Source of the DNA: CAVQBJ01 sp963819075
GTDB lineage: Bacteria > Actinomycetota > Thermoleophilia > Solirubrobacterales > Solirubrobacteraceae
Direction: 5' to 3'
Length of the DNA stretch: 64,000 bases
NCBI GenBank assembly: GCA_963819075.1
Contig: CAWFUP010000003.1
Coordinates: 434,001 to 498,000, forward strand
Shown here: one piece after another, positions 1 through 8,456 of the stretch
Layout of the letters: each line of letters starts with the position of its first letter
Position numbering within the stretch: the stretch's first letter is position 1
Translations under genes and position numbers: made by a program
The notes under the pieces: model-generated
The model's input: only the letters and a program-made list of their open reading frames with translations
Told to the model about the DNA's origin: nothing
The model's database searches: none

Positions 1-133
1 AGCGCCCGGCCTCCGGTGGGAACTCGGCCCCCGGCTCGTCGCTCACCCAGCGGCGGAAGCGGCTCTCCTGGCGGACGAACTCGCCCCCGGAGAGCTCGCG
101 CCCGAGCGTGAACGGGGCGGGCTCGACGGTCAT
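1..133 (-). CDS. Glutathionyl-hydroquinone reductase-like (GST/Ecm4 family), N-terminal fragment
   Basis: The gene reads leftward off the window edge, so only about 44 N-terminal residues are visible from the ATG at 133. The fragment contains FVRQESRFRRWVS followed by FPPEAGR, which matches the N-terminal signature of the YqjG/Ecm4 glutathionyl-hydroquinone reductases (typically F-x-R-Q-x-S-x-F-R-x-W, then F-x-A-E-x-G-R-Y-H). The catalytic CPWA motif would lie just beyond the edge. In actinobacteria such proteins often work with mycothiol-type thiols rather than glutathione. It is the last gene of a minus-strand run after the SDR gene. Family call fairly firm, function inferred. Confidence 0.7.
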   Translation of the reverse strand, partial: MTVEPAPFTLGRELSGGEFVRQESRFRRWVSDEPGAEFPPEAGR

Positions 134-163
134 GACTTCACCGTAACGGCCTCGTCGTCTCGC

Positions 164-1012
164 TCAGCTCGGGTGCGGAAACTGCGTGCCCACGAATGCG
201 TCCCACATGCGGGCGCTCATCAGCCGGCGCTGGGCGATGAGCAGGTGCGCCGACGGGGTCACGCGGTAGCGCAGCTTCGGGCGCCGCGCGGTGAGCGCAC
301 GCTCCACGACGGCGGCCACACGCTCAGGCCCCCCACCGAGCAGGCGCATCGCTCCGCGCTGGTACGCCTCGACGGTCAGCGACCCGACGCGCGCGTTGAA
401 GTCGTCGTAGGGACCGACCTGGCGCAGCCCCTGCAGCGACGCGACCGCGGCGCGGTCGAAGTGCGTGCGGATCGCGCCGGGCTGCACGATCACCACCTCG
501 ACGCCGAAGCCCTTCACCTCGAAGCGCAGCGCGTCGGAGAGCGCCTCGAGCGCGTACTTGCTCGCGTGGTAGGCGCCGCCGCCGGGAAAGGTGAAGTTGG
601 CGCCCATCGAGCTGATGTTCACGATCCGGCCCGCGCGGCGCTCGCGCATCGAGGGCAGGACGAGCTGGCACATCGCCACCACGCCGAACACGTTGGTCTC
701 GAACTGGCGTCGCAGCGCGTCGAGCTGCAGCGTCTCGACCGCCCCGGACTGCGAGTAGCCGGCGTTGTTGACGAGCGCGCCGACGGCGCCCTCGGCCCCG
801 ACGATCTGTGCGACCGCGCGCTCGCGCGAGGACTCATTGGTGACGTCGAGTTGCAGCGGCCGCGCGCCGGCCTGCTCGAGCTCGGCGACGTCCTCGACGC
901 GACGGGCGCTCGCATAGACGGTGTGCCCGGCGCGAGCGAGCCGCTCGGCGCACGCGCGCCCGATGCCGCTCGACGCGCCGGTGACGAGGATCGGCGATGG
1001 CGAGGAGGTCAT
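164..1012 (-). CDS. SDR family NAD(P)-dependent oxidoreductase
   Basis: A 282-aa classical short-chain dehydrogenase. The Rossmann glycine motif TGASSGIG is at residues 11-18, NNAG at 82-85, the catalytic serine in NISS at 132-135 and the YxxxK pair (YHASK) at 148-152. An Arg pair after the beta-2 strand (SARR) suggests NADP(H) preference. Length is normal for the classical group with a C-terminal extension. The substrate cannot be told. It begins nine bases after the end of the unknown 195-aa gene and probably shares its transcript. No independent promoter is visible. Confidence 0.9.
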   Translation of the reverse strand: MTSSPSPILVTGASSGIGRACAERLARAGHTVYASARRVEDVAELEQAGARPLQLDVTNESSRERAVAQIVGAEGAVGALVNNAGYSQSGAVETLQLDALRRQFETNVFGVVAMCQLVLPSMRERRAGRIVNISSMGANFTFPGGGAYHASKYALEALSDALRFEVKGFGVEVVIVQPGAIRTHFDRAAVASLQGLRQVGPYDDFNARVGSLTVEAYQRGAMRLLGGGPERVAAVVERALTARRPKLRYRVTPSAHLLIAQRRLMSARMWDAFVGTQFPHPS

Positions 1013-1021
1013 GCGGCCCGC

Positions 1022-1609
1022 TCAGCCCGGGCCGGAGCCGATCGCCACCCGCGCGGCCTCCGCGGCGCTCCATCCGGCGGGCAGGCGGCCGTCGCGCACG
1101 CCCGAGGGCACCATTTCGCCGAGCACGCAGTACTCCGGCGCCGGACCGAGCGCGAGCTCGCGGCGCCACAGGCCCGAGCGCTCGCGGTCGAGGCCATCGC
1201 CGAGCAGCAGCGAGGCGACACCGCCCTCCGGGTGCTCGCGCTCGACGGTCACCCACACGGCGAGCCGAACGTCCGCGAAGCTGACCCCGCCCTCGCTGAG
1301 GCGATAGACGCCGCCCGTTCCCTCGCCGGCGTGGCGCGCCGCGGTGTCATGGGCGCTGCGGTGCCCGACGGCCATCGCGGCCTGGCGCAGGACGCCGAGC
1401 GCGGCCCAGTCGTCGACGAGGTACCAGTCCTCATAGCCGGCGCCGCCGTCCGCGAGCCACGGCAGGTCGGGGGCCCGGAAGCAGGCCGAGCCGCGAAGGC
1501 CCTCCGGCGGGCGAGCGGCGAGCGATCGCTGCAGCCGATCCTGATCGCGCTCGTAGCTCTCAGGCGCCGTGCCGGGCGCCGGGCGGTGCCAGAAGACGTA
1601 GGCGAGCAT
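1022..1609 (-). CDS. Conserved hypothetical protein, 195 aa
   Basis: I do not recognise a named family. The protein opens with MLAYVFWHRP, then alternates aromatic-rich strands and short helices (DWYLVDDWAALG near residue 60, VWVTVEREHP near 120), suggesting a soluble alpha/beta fold, perhaps a dimeric alpha-beta barrel. It has no signal peptide, membrane segment or cysteine cluster. It lies 24 bases downstream of ilvC and 9 bases upstream of the SDR gene on the same strand, so co-transcription with ilvC is likely. No evidence ties it to branched-chain amino-acid synthesis. Confidence 0.65.
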   Translation of the reverse strand: MLAYVFWHRPAPGTAPESYERDQDRLQRSLAARPPEGLRGSACFRAPDLPWLADGGAGYEDWYLVDDWAALGVLRQAAMAVGHRSAHDTAARHAGEGTGGVYRLSEGGVSFADVRLAVWVTVEREHPEGGVASLLLGDGLDRERSGLWRRELALGPAPEYCVLGEMVPSGVRDGRLPAGWSAAEAARVAIGSGPG

Positions 1610-1633
1610 CGCTTCCCGGCGCCCACGGCGCGC

Positions 1634-2620
<987 letters not shown>

Positions 2621-2629
2621 GGGGACGGC

Positions 2630-2635
2630 AGGCTA
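2630..2635 (-). promoter_or_regulatory. Leaderless -10 element of ilvC (TAGCCT)
   Basis: TAGCCT read on the minus strand ends nine bases before the ilvC ATG at 2620. It matches the TANNNT pattern repeated before many starts in this window; no clear -35 box. Confidence 0.55.
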
Positions 2636-2647
2636 TCGCGTTTTTGG

Positions 2648-3494
2648 CTAGGCGCTGGCCGCAGCGACGAGCGAGGAGGCCGGCAGCACGAGCACGCCGT
2701 CGCCGTCGACGAAGGCCGACAGGCGACGCTCGAGCTCCTCGCTGCAGCGCATCGCTCTCCGCCGGCGGCAGACTCATCGCGGCGTCGTGGAAGGTGCGCG
2801 ACAGGTCGAGCTGCTGGTCCCAGAAGGCGGCCGGGCTCGGGTGGCGCTGCTCGAGCGCGACGGCGTCGATCTCGATGTCCTCGAACCCGGCGGCGTCGAG
2901 CAGCTCGTGCAGGCGGTCGCGATCGCCGAGCGCGAGCGGGCCGGGAACGCCCGGCGCCGGCGCGGGGATGAGCCCGCGCTCGATGAACAACCCCGCCGGC
3001 AGCGACAGCCAAGGGTTGTGCGGCGCGTCGTCCCACACGGCAAGCGCGACGCGCCCGCCGGGGCGCAGAACGCGGCGGGTCTCCGACAGCGCCGCGCCGG
3101 GGTCGGCCATGAGCATGAATCCCCAGCGGCACAGGACGGCGTCGACGCTCGCGACCGGCAGGTCGATCCACTCCGCATTGATGGGCTTGAACTCGACGTT
3201 TCGCAGGCCGAGCTCCGCGGCGCGCGCCCGCGCGCCGTCGAGCATCGCCTCCGCCTGATCGGATGTGATGACGCTTCCCCCCGGCTGCACGAGCTCGGCG
3301 GCCAGGAAGCCCGTCTCGCCGATGCCGGCGGCGAGGTCGAGCACCCGGTGCCCCGGTTGCGGGTGAATCGCCTCGACCATCCAGTTGGACACCGGCGCCC
3401 CGAAGGCGCGCATCCCCTCCTGGCGCCGCGCCCAGCCGGCCGCAGCCTCGTCCCAGTGCTCGGCGCTTGCGCGACGGTGTTCCTCGGCGTCCAT
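2648..3494 (-). CDS. Class I SAM-dependent methyltransferase, frameshifted near its 3' end
   Basis: Reading from the ATG at 3494, the protein has a methyltransferase fold: motif I VLDLAAGIGETG near residues 52-63, an acidic strand end (ITSDQAEAML) and the post-motif III VLRPGGRVALAVWD. After SDALQR, near 2735-2743, the frame breaks; reading continues sensibly one frame over as EELERRLSAFVDGDGVLVLP and stops at 2648-2650. One surplus base explains it (847 nt is 3n+1). The start overlaps the menE stop by one base, so it is translationally coupled to menE. It might be a quinone methyltransferase, but it lacks clear UbiE/MenG signatures; I call only the fold. Confidence 0.8.
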
Positions 3495-4819
3495 CAGGGC
3501 AGCTCCCGGCGCAACAGCTTGCCGGATGGCGTGCGCGGAAGCGGCCCGGTCACGACGAGCACCCGGCGCGGCACCTTGTAGGGGGCAAGCGCGGCCGCAC
3601 AGTGGGCCCGCAGCTGGGCGGGGTCGACCGCGGCGCCGTCGCGGGCGACGACGAGCGCCGTCACCGCCTCGCCCCACTGGGGGTCGGCCCGCGCGACGAC
3701 GGCCGCCTCGAGCACGTCGGGGTGCGCCTCGATCACGGCCTCGACCTCGGCCGGTGCGACGTTCTCGCCCCCGCTGATGATCGTGTCCGCCTTGCGGCCG
3801 GTCACGTGCAGCGCACCGCCGCCATCGATTCGCCCGAGGTCGCCGGTGGCCAGCCAGCCGTCGGCGCCGGCGGCCGCGGGCGCGATCGTCGCCCCCCGCA
3901 AGAGGATCTCGCCGTCGTCCGCGATCCGCACACGGGTGCAGAACAAAGGGGGCCCGGCGCCGTGGTCCCCGTCGCCGGCGAGCGCCGCCGGGACCGTCGT
4001 GGCCTGTGAGGAGGACTCGGTCAGCCCGTAGGTCTGACTGACCGCGACGCCGCGGTCACGCGCGCGCGACAGCAGCGCGGCGGGAACCGGACCGCCGCCG
4101 GCGAGCGCGAGGCGCAGCGCCGGCGGGCGCTGCAGACCGGCGTCGAGCAGTCGCGACAGGGTCGTGGCCACGACCGAGACGAGCGTGATCTCCTGTCGCC
4201 GCAGCGCATGCAACACGCGGTCGGTCTCGAAGCGCTCGTGCACGACCGCCGTCGTCGCGTAGATGACGCTGCGCAGCAGGATCGACAGGCCGCCGACGTG
4301 CGACAGCGGCATCGCGCACAGCCAGCGCTCGCCGGGGTCGCGCCCGAGGGCGACCGCGGAGCCGAGTGCGCTCCACAGCAGGTTGCCGTACGTGAGCGCA
4401 ACCGGCTTGGGGCTCGAGGTCGTGCCCGAGGTGTGCACGATCAGGGCCGTGGCGTCGAGATCGTGGCGCACGGTGGCGATCGCCGCCGCGGCGTGGGCCG
4501 CCTCCAGCGGCTCGTCGACAACGAGCGCCGCGCCCTCGGTGATGACCGCCCGCTCGGCGGCGCCGAGACGCGGATCGACCGGCACGACCACCGCGCCGAG
4601 CAGCAGCGACGCGTGCAGCACCTGTGCGAAAGCGAGCCCCGGCGGGAGGGCGATCGCCACCTGGTCGCCGGCCCCGACGCCGCGGCGCGCCAGCCGCCCT
4701 GAGGCGTCGCAGGCGGCGGCGAGCAGCTCGTGGTAGGTCCAGCTGCCGCCCGGCGTCTGCACCGCGACGCGCGCGGGCGCCGCGGCCGCGGCGCGTGGCA
4801 GCCATGCGTCGACCAACAT
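3494..4819 (-). CDS. menE: o-Succinylbenzoate--CoA ligase
   Basis: A 441-aa adenylate-forming enzyme that activates o-succinylbenzoate to its CoA ester for menaquinone ring closure. The ATP loop HTSGTTSSPKPVALT, the YGLTESSS A5 motif, the GDLGRID hinge aspartate region with GRKADTIISGGENV, and the C-terminal catalytic lysine in RTPSGKLLRREL are all present. The size is that of compact MenE rather than long-chain acyl-CoA synthetases. Specificity is taken from context: it diverges from menB-menA-menC. The ATG at 4819 is seven bases after a TAGCCT hexamer; longer open frame upstream overlaps menB antisense and is rejected. Confidence 0.9.
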   Translation of the reverse strand: MLVDAWLPRAAAAAPARVAVQTPGGSWTYHELLAAACDASGRLARRGVGAGDQVAIALPPGLAFAQVLHASLLLGAVVVPVDPRLGAAERAVITEGAALVVDEPLEAAHAAAAIATVRHDLDATALIVHTSGTTSSPKPVALTYGNLLWSALGSAVALGRDPGERWLCAMPLSHVGGLSILLRSVIYATTAVVHERFETDRVLHALRRQEITLVSVVATTLSRLLDAGLQRPPALRLALAGGGPVPAALLSRARDRGVAVSQTYGLTESSSQATTVPAALAGDGDHGAGPPLFCTRVRIADDGEILLRGATIAPAAAGADGWLATGDLGRIDGGGALHVTGRKADTIISGGENVAPAEVEAVIEAHPDVLEAAVVARADPQWGEAVTALVVARDGAAVDPAQLRAHCAAALAPYKVPRRVLVVTGPLPRTPSGKLLRRELP

Positions 4820-4826
4820 GGCCCAC

Positions 4827-4836
4827 AGGCTAGCCT
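4827..4836. promoter_or_regulatory. Palindromic bidirectional -10 element between menE and menB
   Basis: AGGCTAGCCT is a perfect 10-bp palindrome, so TAGCCT is presented on both strands. On the minus strand it lies seven bases before the menE ATG (leaderless). On the plus strand it would start a menB transcript with about 30 bases of leader, in which AGGAG at 4857-4861 precedes the GTG start. Confidence 0.55.
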
Positions 4837-4873
4837 TGCCCCCGACATCCGCGAACAGGAGCCCGCCTTCCCC

Positions 4874-5719
4874 GTGCCCTCCACCTGGATCACCGCCGCC
4901 GAGTACACCGACATCCGCTATGAGAAGTCGGGTCCCGAGACGCCGGGCATCGCCAAGATCACGATCAACCGGCCCGAGGTGCGTAACGCGTTCCGCCCCG
5001 AGACGGTGATCGAGCTCTCCGACGCGTTCGAGCGCGCCCGCGAGGACCTCGAGGTCGGAGCGATCATCCTCACCGGCGAGGGTCCGGACGCCTTCTGCTC
5101 GGGCGGAGACCAGCGCGTGCGCGGAGACGCCGGGTACGTCAGCGACGAGGCGGCACGCGCCAGCGGCGTCGGGCGCTTCCACGTGACCGACCTGCACGTG
5201 CAGATACGACGCCTCCCGAAGCCCGTCGTGGCGATGGTGGCGGGCTATGCGATCGGGGGCGGACACGTGCTGCACGTCGTCTGCGACCTGACGATCGCCG
5301 CCGACAACGCCCGCTTCGGGCAGACCGGGCCGCGCGTGGGCTCCTTCGACGGCGGCTTCGGCGCGAGCGTGCTTGCGCGCCAGATCGGCCAGAAGCGCGC
5401 CAAGGAGATCTGGATGCTGTGCCGCCAGTACGACGCGCAGGAGGCGCTCGCGCTCGGGCTCGTCAACGCGGTGGTACCGCTCGAGCGCCTCGAGGACGAG
5501 ACGGTGCAGTGGTGCGCCGAGATGCTCGCCCTCTCCCCGTTCGCCCTGCGTCTGCTGAAGGCGAGCTTCCACGCCGACGAGGACGGCCTGGCCGGCATCC
5601 AGCAGCTCGCCCACGACACCAACCTGCTCTTCTACGGCAGCGAGGAGGCGCAGGAGGGGCGCAACGCCTACCGCGAGAAGCGCCGCCCCGACTTCGGGCG
5701 CTTCCCGCGCCGCGCGTAG
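4874..5719 (+). CDS. menB: 1,4-Dihydroxy-2-naphthoyl-CoA synthase
   Basis: A 281-aa crotonase-fold enzyme converting o-succinylbenzoyl-CoA to 1,4-dihydroxy-2-naphthoyl-CoA. It shows the family-specific marks: FCSGGDQRVRG, VAGYAIGGGHVLH (oxyanion-hole glycines), FGQTGPRVGSFDGGFG, and the C-terminal REKRRPDFGRFPRRA typical of MenB. I chose the GTG at 4874 because it gives the usual MenB N-terminus and has an AGGAG upstream. It is followed by menA after two bases and forms an operon menB-menA-menC. Confidence 0.95.
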   Translation: MPSTWITAAEYTDIRYEKSGPETPGIAKITINRPEVRNAFRPETVIELSDAFERAREDLEVGAIILTGEGPDAFCSGGDQRVRGDAGYVSDEAARASGVGRFHVTDLHVQIRRLPKPVVAMVAGYAIGGGHVLHVVCDLTIAADNARFGQTGPRVGSFDGGFGASVLARQIGQKRAKEIWMLCRQYDAQEALALGLVNAVVPLERLEDETVQWCAEMLALSPFALRLLKASFHADEDGLAGIQQLAHDTNLLFYGSEEAQEGRNAYREKRRPDFGRFPRRA

Positions 5720-5721
5720 GC

Positions 5722-6645
5722 ATGGTGACGTCAGCGCGCGCCGAAGCGTTCGCCACCGCCCGCATCTGGCTGATGGCGGCGCGGCCGCGCACGCTGCCGG
5801 CAGCGGTGGCGCCGGTGCTCGTCGGCACCTCGCTGGCCCTCGGCGCCGGGCACTTCAACCCGTTCGCGTTCGTGGCGGCGCTGCTCGGCGCGCTCTTCAT
5901 CCAGGTCGGCACCAACCTCTCGAACGACTACTCCGACGCGCGCCGCGGCGCCGACACCGAGGACCGGCTCGGACCGGTGCGGGTCACCGCCGGAGGACTC
6001 GTGCCGCCGCGCCAGGTGCTCTACGCGACGTATCTGACGTTCGGCCTGGCCGTGCTGTGCGGCGTCTACCTGATCATCGTCGCCGGGTGGGTGCTGCTCG
6101 CCGTCGGCGCCGCGTCGATCCTCGCCGGCGTGCTGTACACCGGCGGTCCGCGCCCGTACGGCTACGAGGGGCTCGGCGAGCTGTTCGTGTTCCTCTTCTT
6201 CGGCGTCGTGGCGGTCACCGGCTCCTACTACGTGCAGATCCAGCAGCTGCCGTGGGAGGCGTTCGTCGAGGCGGTGCCCGTCGGCCTGCTCGCGAGCGCG
6301 ATCCTCGTCGTGAACAACGTACGGGACCTCGAGACCGACCGGCGCGCCGGAAAGCGCACGCTCGCCGTGCGGCTCGGGCGCGACCGCACGCGTCTGCTGT
6401 ACGTCGCCATGGTCGCCGTCGCGTTCCTCGTCGCGCCACTGCCGTGGATACTCGGCTCGCTCAGCGCGTGGCTGCTGCTCTGTTGGCTGGCCGTCCCGCT
6501 CGCCGTGCCGGTCGTGCGCACGGTGCGCACCCGTGTCGACGGCCCCTCGCTGAACGGCGCGCTCGCCGCCACCGGCCGGCTGCAACTCGTGTTCTGCGTG
6601 CTGCTCTCCGCCGGCATCCTGGCGAGCGGGGGCATCGCGTCTTGA
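5722..6645 (+). CDS. menA: 1,4-Dihydroxy-2-naphthoate polyprenyltransferase
   Basis: 307-aa integral membrane prenyltransferase of the UbiA superfamily that attaches the isoprenoid tail to DHNA. The first Asp-rich motif is NLSNDYSDARRGADTED (a variant of NxxxDxxxD), the second is NNVRDLETDRRAGKRTLAVRLG; about eight hydrophobic helices follow an N-terminal WLMAARPRTLPAAVAPV typical of MenA. The ATG lies two bases after the menB stop. Its TGA overlaps the TTG start of menC, so the three are translationally linked. Confidence 0.95.
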   Translation: MVTSARAEAFATARIWLMAARPRTLPAAVAPVLVGTSLALGAGHFNPFAFVAALLGALFIQVGTNLSNDYSDARRGADTEDRLGPVRVTAGGLVPPRQVLYATYLTFGLAVLCGVYLIIVAGWVLLAVGAASILAGVLYTGGPRPYGYEGLGELFVFLFFGVVAVTGSYYVQIQQLPWEAFVEAVPVGLLASAILVVNNVRDLETDRRAGKRTLAVRLGRDRTRLLYVAMVAVAFLVAPLPWILGSLSAWLLLCWLAVPLAVPVVRTVRTRVDGPSLNGALAATGRLQLVFCVLLSAGILASGGIAS

Positions 6646-7679
6646 GGGTCGCGCTGCGGCGCCAGACGCTCCGTCTGCGGGCGCCGCTGCTGACCTCCTA
6701 CGGTCCGGTCCACACCCGCGAGCTGCTGATCCTCGAGCTGACCGACGACGAGGGGCACACGGGTCGGGGCGAGGCCGCGCCGCTGCCGGCCTACGACGGC
6801 GTCAGCGTGGCGCATGCCGAGCGCGCGCTGCAGGTGTACCGCGCGCTGCTCGAGGAGCCCGGCGCGCGGGGCGGAGCGCAGCTGCTCGACGCGTGCCGCG
6901 AGCTCGACGACCTGCCGCAGGCCCTCGCGGCGGTCGACATGGCGCTGTGGGATCTCGCGGGCCAGCGCGAGGGACAATCGGTGGCCGAGCTGCTGAGCGA
7001 CCGGCCGGCGCGGCATGTCGAGGTCAACGCCACGCTCGGCGGCGGCGACCGCGCGGCGTCGGCGTTCGCCGCCGCCGAGGCGGTCGCGCGCGGCTTTCAC
7101 TGCCTGAAGTTGAAGGTTGGCGTGGGCGACGACGCCGGACGCGTGGCCGCCGTGCGTGCGGCGGCCGGGCCGCATGTCGCGCTGCGCCTCGACGCCAACG
7201 GCGCGTGGGGTGTCGAGCAGGCGGTGCGGACGATCGACGCGCTCGCCCCGGCCGGCCTGGAGCTCGTCGAGGAGCCGACCCACGGGCTGCGCGCCGTGAA
7301 GGCCGTGCGCGAGCGGGTCGCGGTGCGTGTCGCGATTGACGAGACCGCGGCCGAGCCCGGCGCGCTTGGCGCGGGCGTCGCCGACGCCGTGTGCCTGAAG
7401 ATCTCGCGCTGCGGCGGCATCGGCCCCCTCATCGCCGCGGCCACGCTCGTGCGCGCGTCCGGCGCCGAGCCGTACGTCGCCTCGACCTTCGACGGCCCGC
7501 TCGGCATCGCCGCCGGCCTGCACGCCGCGGCGGCCCTCGCCGGCCACGGGCCGCTTCCGCCCTGCGGCCTGGCCACCCTCGGACTGTTCGTCGAGGACGT
7601 CGACACCCTGCCGGTGCACGAGGGAGCGATCGCCGTGCCCGACGGGCCGGGGCTGGGCGTTCCCTCGCCTGCGGGCTGA
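6642..7679 (+). CDS. menC: o-Succinylbenzoate synthase (enolase superfamily)
   Basis: 345-aa member of the muconate-lactonizing subgroup. Active-site pattern is complete: KLKVG (Lys pair of the KxK motif, second Lys acid/base), RLDAN and EEP and IDET for the three metal ligands, and LKISRCGG for the opposite lysine. The TTG start at 6642 overlaps the menA stop as TTGA and gives a normal MenC N-terminus. Sequence alone cannot exclude a dipeptide epimerase or N-acylamino-acid racemase, but the men context makes OSB synthase the clear choice. It ends convergent to menH, 21 bases apart. Confidence 0.88.
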   Translation: MRVALRRQTLRLRAPLLTSYGPVHTRELLILELTDDEGHTGRGEAAPLPAYDGVSVAHAERALQVYRALLEEPGARGGAQLLDACRELDDLPQALAAVDMALWDLAGQREGQSVAELLSDRPARHVEVNATLGGGDRAASAFAAAEAVARGFHCLKLKVGVGDDAGRVAAVRAAAGPHVALRLDANGAWGVEQAVRTIDALAPAGLELVEEPTHGLRAVKAVRERVAVRVAIDETAAEPGALGAGVADAVCLKISRCGGIGPLIAAATLVRASGAEPYVASTFDGPLGIAAGLHAAAALAGHGPLPPCGLATLGLFVEDVDTLPVHEGAIAVPDGPGLGVPSPAG

Positions 7680-7700
7680 CACTCCCGCGCGCGGCGCGCC

Positions 7701-8450
7701 TCACCAGGGCCCGTTGCCCAACGCATCTTGCCCGAGCGCCTCCGCCACCGCGGCGGGGTTCTCGAGCGGCAGCGTGTGCCCGCCGGGCACCAGGCGCAGC
7801 TCGCCGCGGGGCAGCGCCTCGGCCAGCCGCGCGCCGAGCGCGCAATAGCGGGCGTCGCGCTCGCCGGCCAGCACGGTCACCGGCATCGTGAGCTCGTGCA
7901 GGCGGTCCCAGACGGGCGTCATCGCGCCGGTCCCGATCCCGCGCAGCGCGGCCGCCAGCCCGGTCGGCTCGTTGCGCAGCTGGTCGGCGCGGGCCTCCGC
8001 GTTGACCTCGGGGGGGTCGCCGGCGAACAGCGGCTGCGCCCGCCACTCGGCGACGAACCGCTCAAACGGCTCGTGCTCGAGGCGTTCGGCGAGCGCCGCA
8101 TCGGCGATGCGGCGGAGCTCGCGCTCCTCGGCATCCTCGATGCCGGCTGTGGACGACACCAGCACGAGGCGGCTCACCCGTTCGGGCTCGGCGAGCGCGA
8201 ACTGCAGCGCCACCCGGCCGCCCATCGAGTAGCCGGCAAGCGCGAAGCGCGGGGGGCTGAGCGCGAGCACCCATTCCAGGCAGGCGGCGACGCTGACCGG
8301 CTGCAGCGCTCCGGCCTCGCCGTGGCCCGGGAGGTCGAGCGCGAGAGGGCGATAGCGTTCGCAGTTCAGGTGTGCGACGACGGCGTCCCAGCCCTGTCGC
8401 GTACCGGCGAACCCGTGCAGCAGCACGATGGTCTCTCGCTCATCCACCAC
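7701..8450 (-). CDS. menH: SHCHC synthase, alpha/beta hydrolase
   Basis: 249 aa. It eliminates pyruvate from SEPHCHC to give 2-succinyl-6-hydroxy-2,4-cyclohexadiene-1-carboxylate. Marks: LHGFAGTRQGWD near residue 11 (oxyanion region), LDLPGHG, the nucleophile elbow GYSMGGR with Ser, an Asp in AGERDARY and the catalytic His in VPGGHTLPLENP. The LHGF and GYSMGGR contexts are those of MenH. The gene is alone on the minus strand between menC and menD; its GTG at 8450 lies only six bases from the menD start on the other strand. Confidence 0.87.
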   Translation of the reverse strand: MVDERETIVLLHGFAGTRQGWDAVVAHLNCERYRPLALDLPGHGEAGALQPVSVAACLEWVLALSPPRFALAGYSMGGRVALQFALAEPERVSRLVLVSSTAGIEDAEERELRRIADAALAERLEHEPFERFVAEWRAQPLFAGDPPEVNAEARADQLRNEPTGLAAALRGIGTGAMTPVWDRLHELTMPVTVLAGERDARYCALGARLAEALPRGELRLVPGGHTLPLENPAAVAEALGQDALGNGPW

Positions 8451-8456
8451 GACATC

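Noticed and set aside
3494..5614. A 706-aa version of MenE
   Set aside because: The extra 265 residues are the reverse translation of menB; MenE homology starts at the ATG at 4819.
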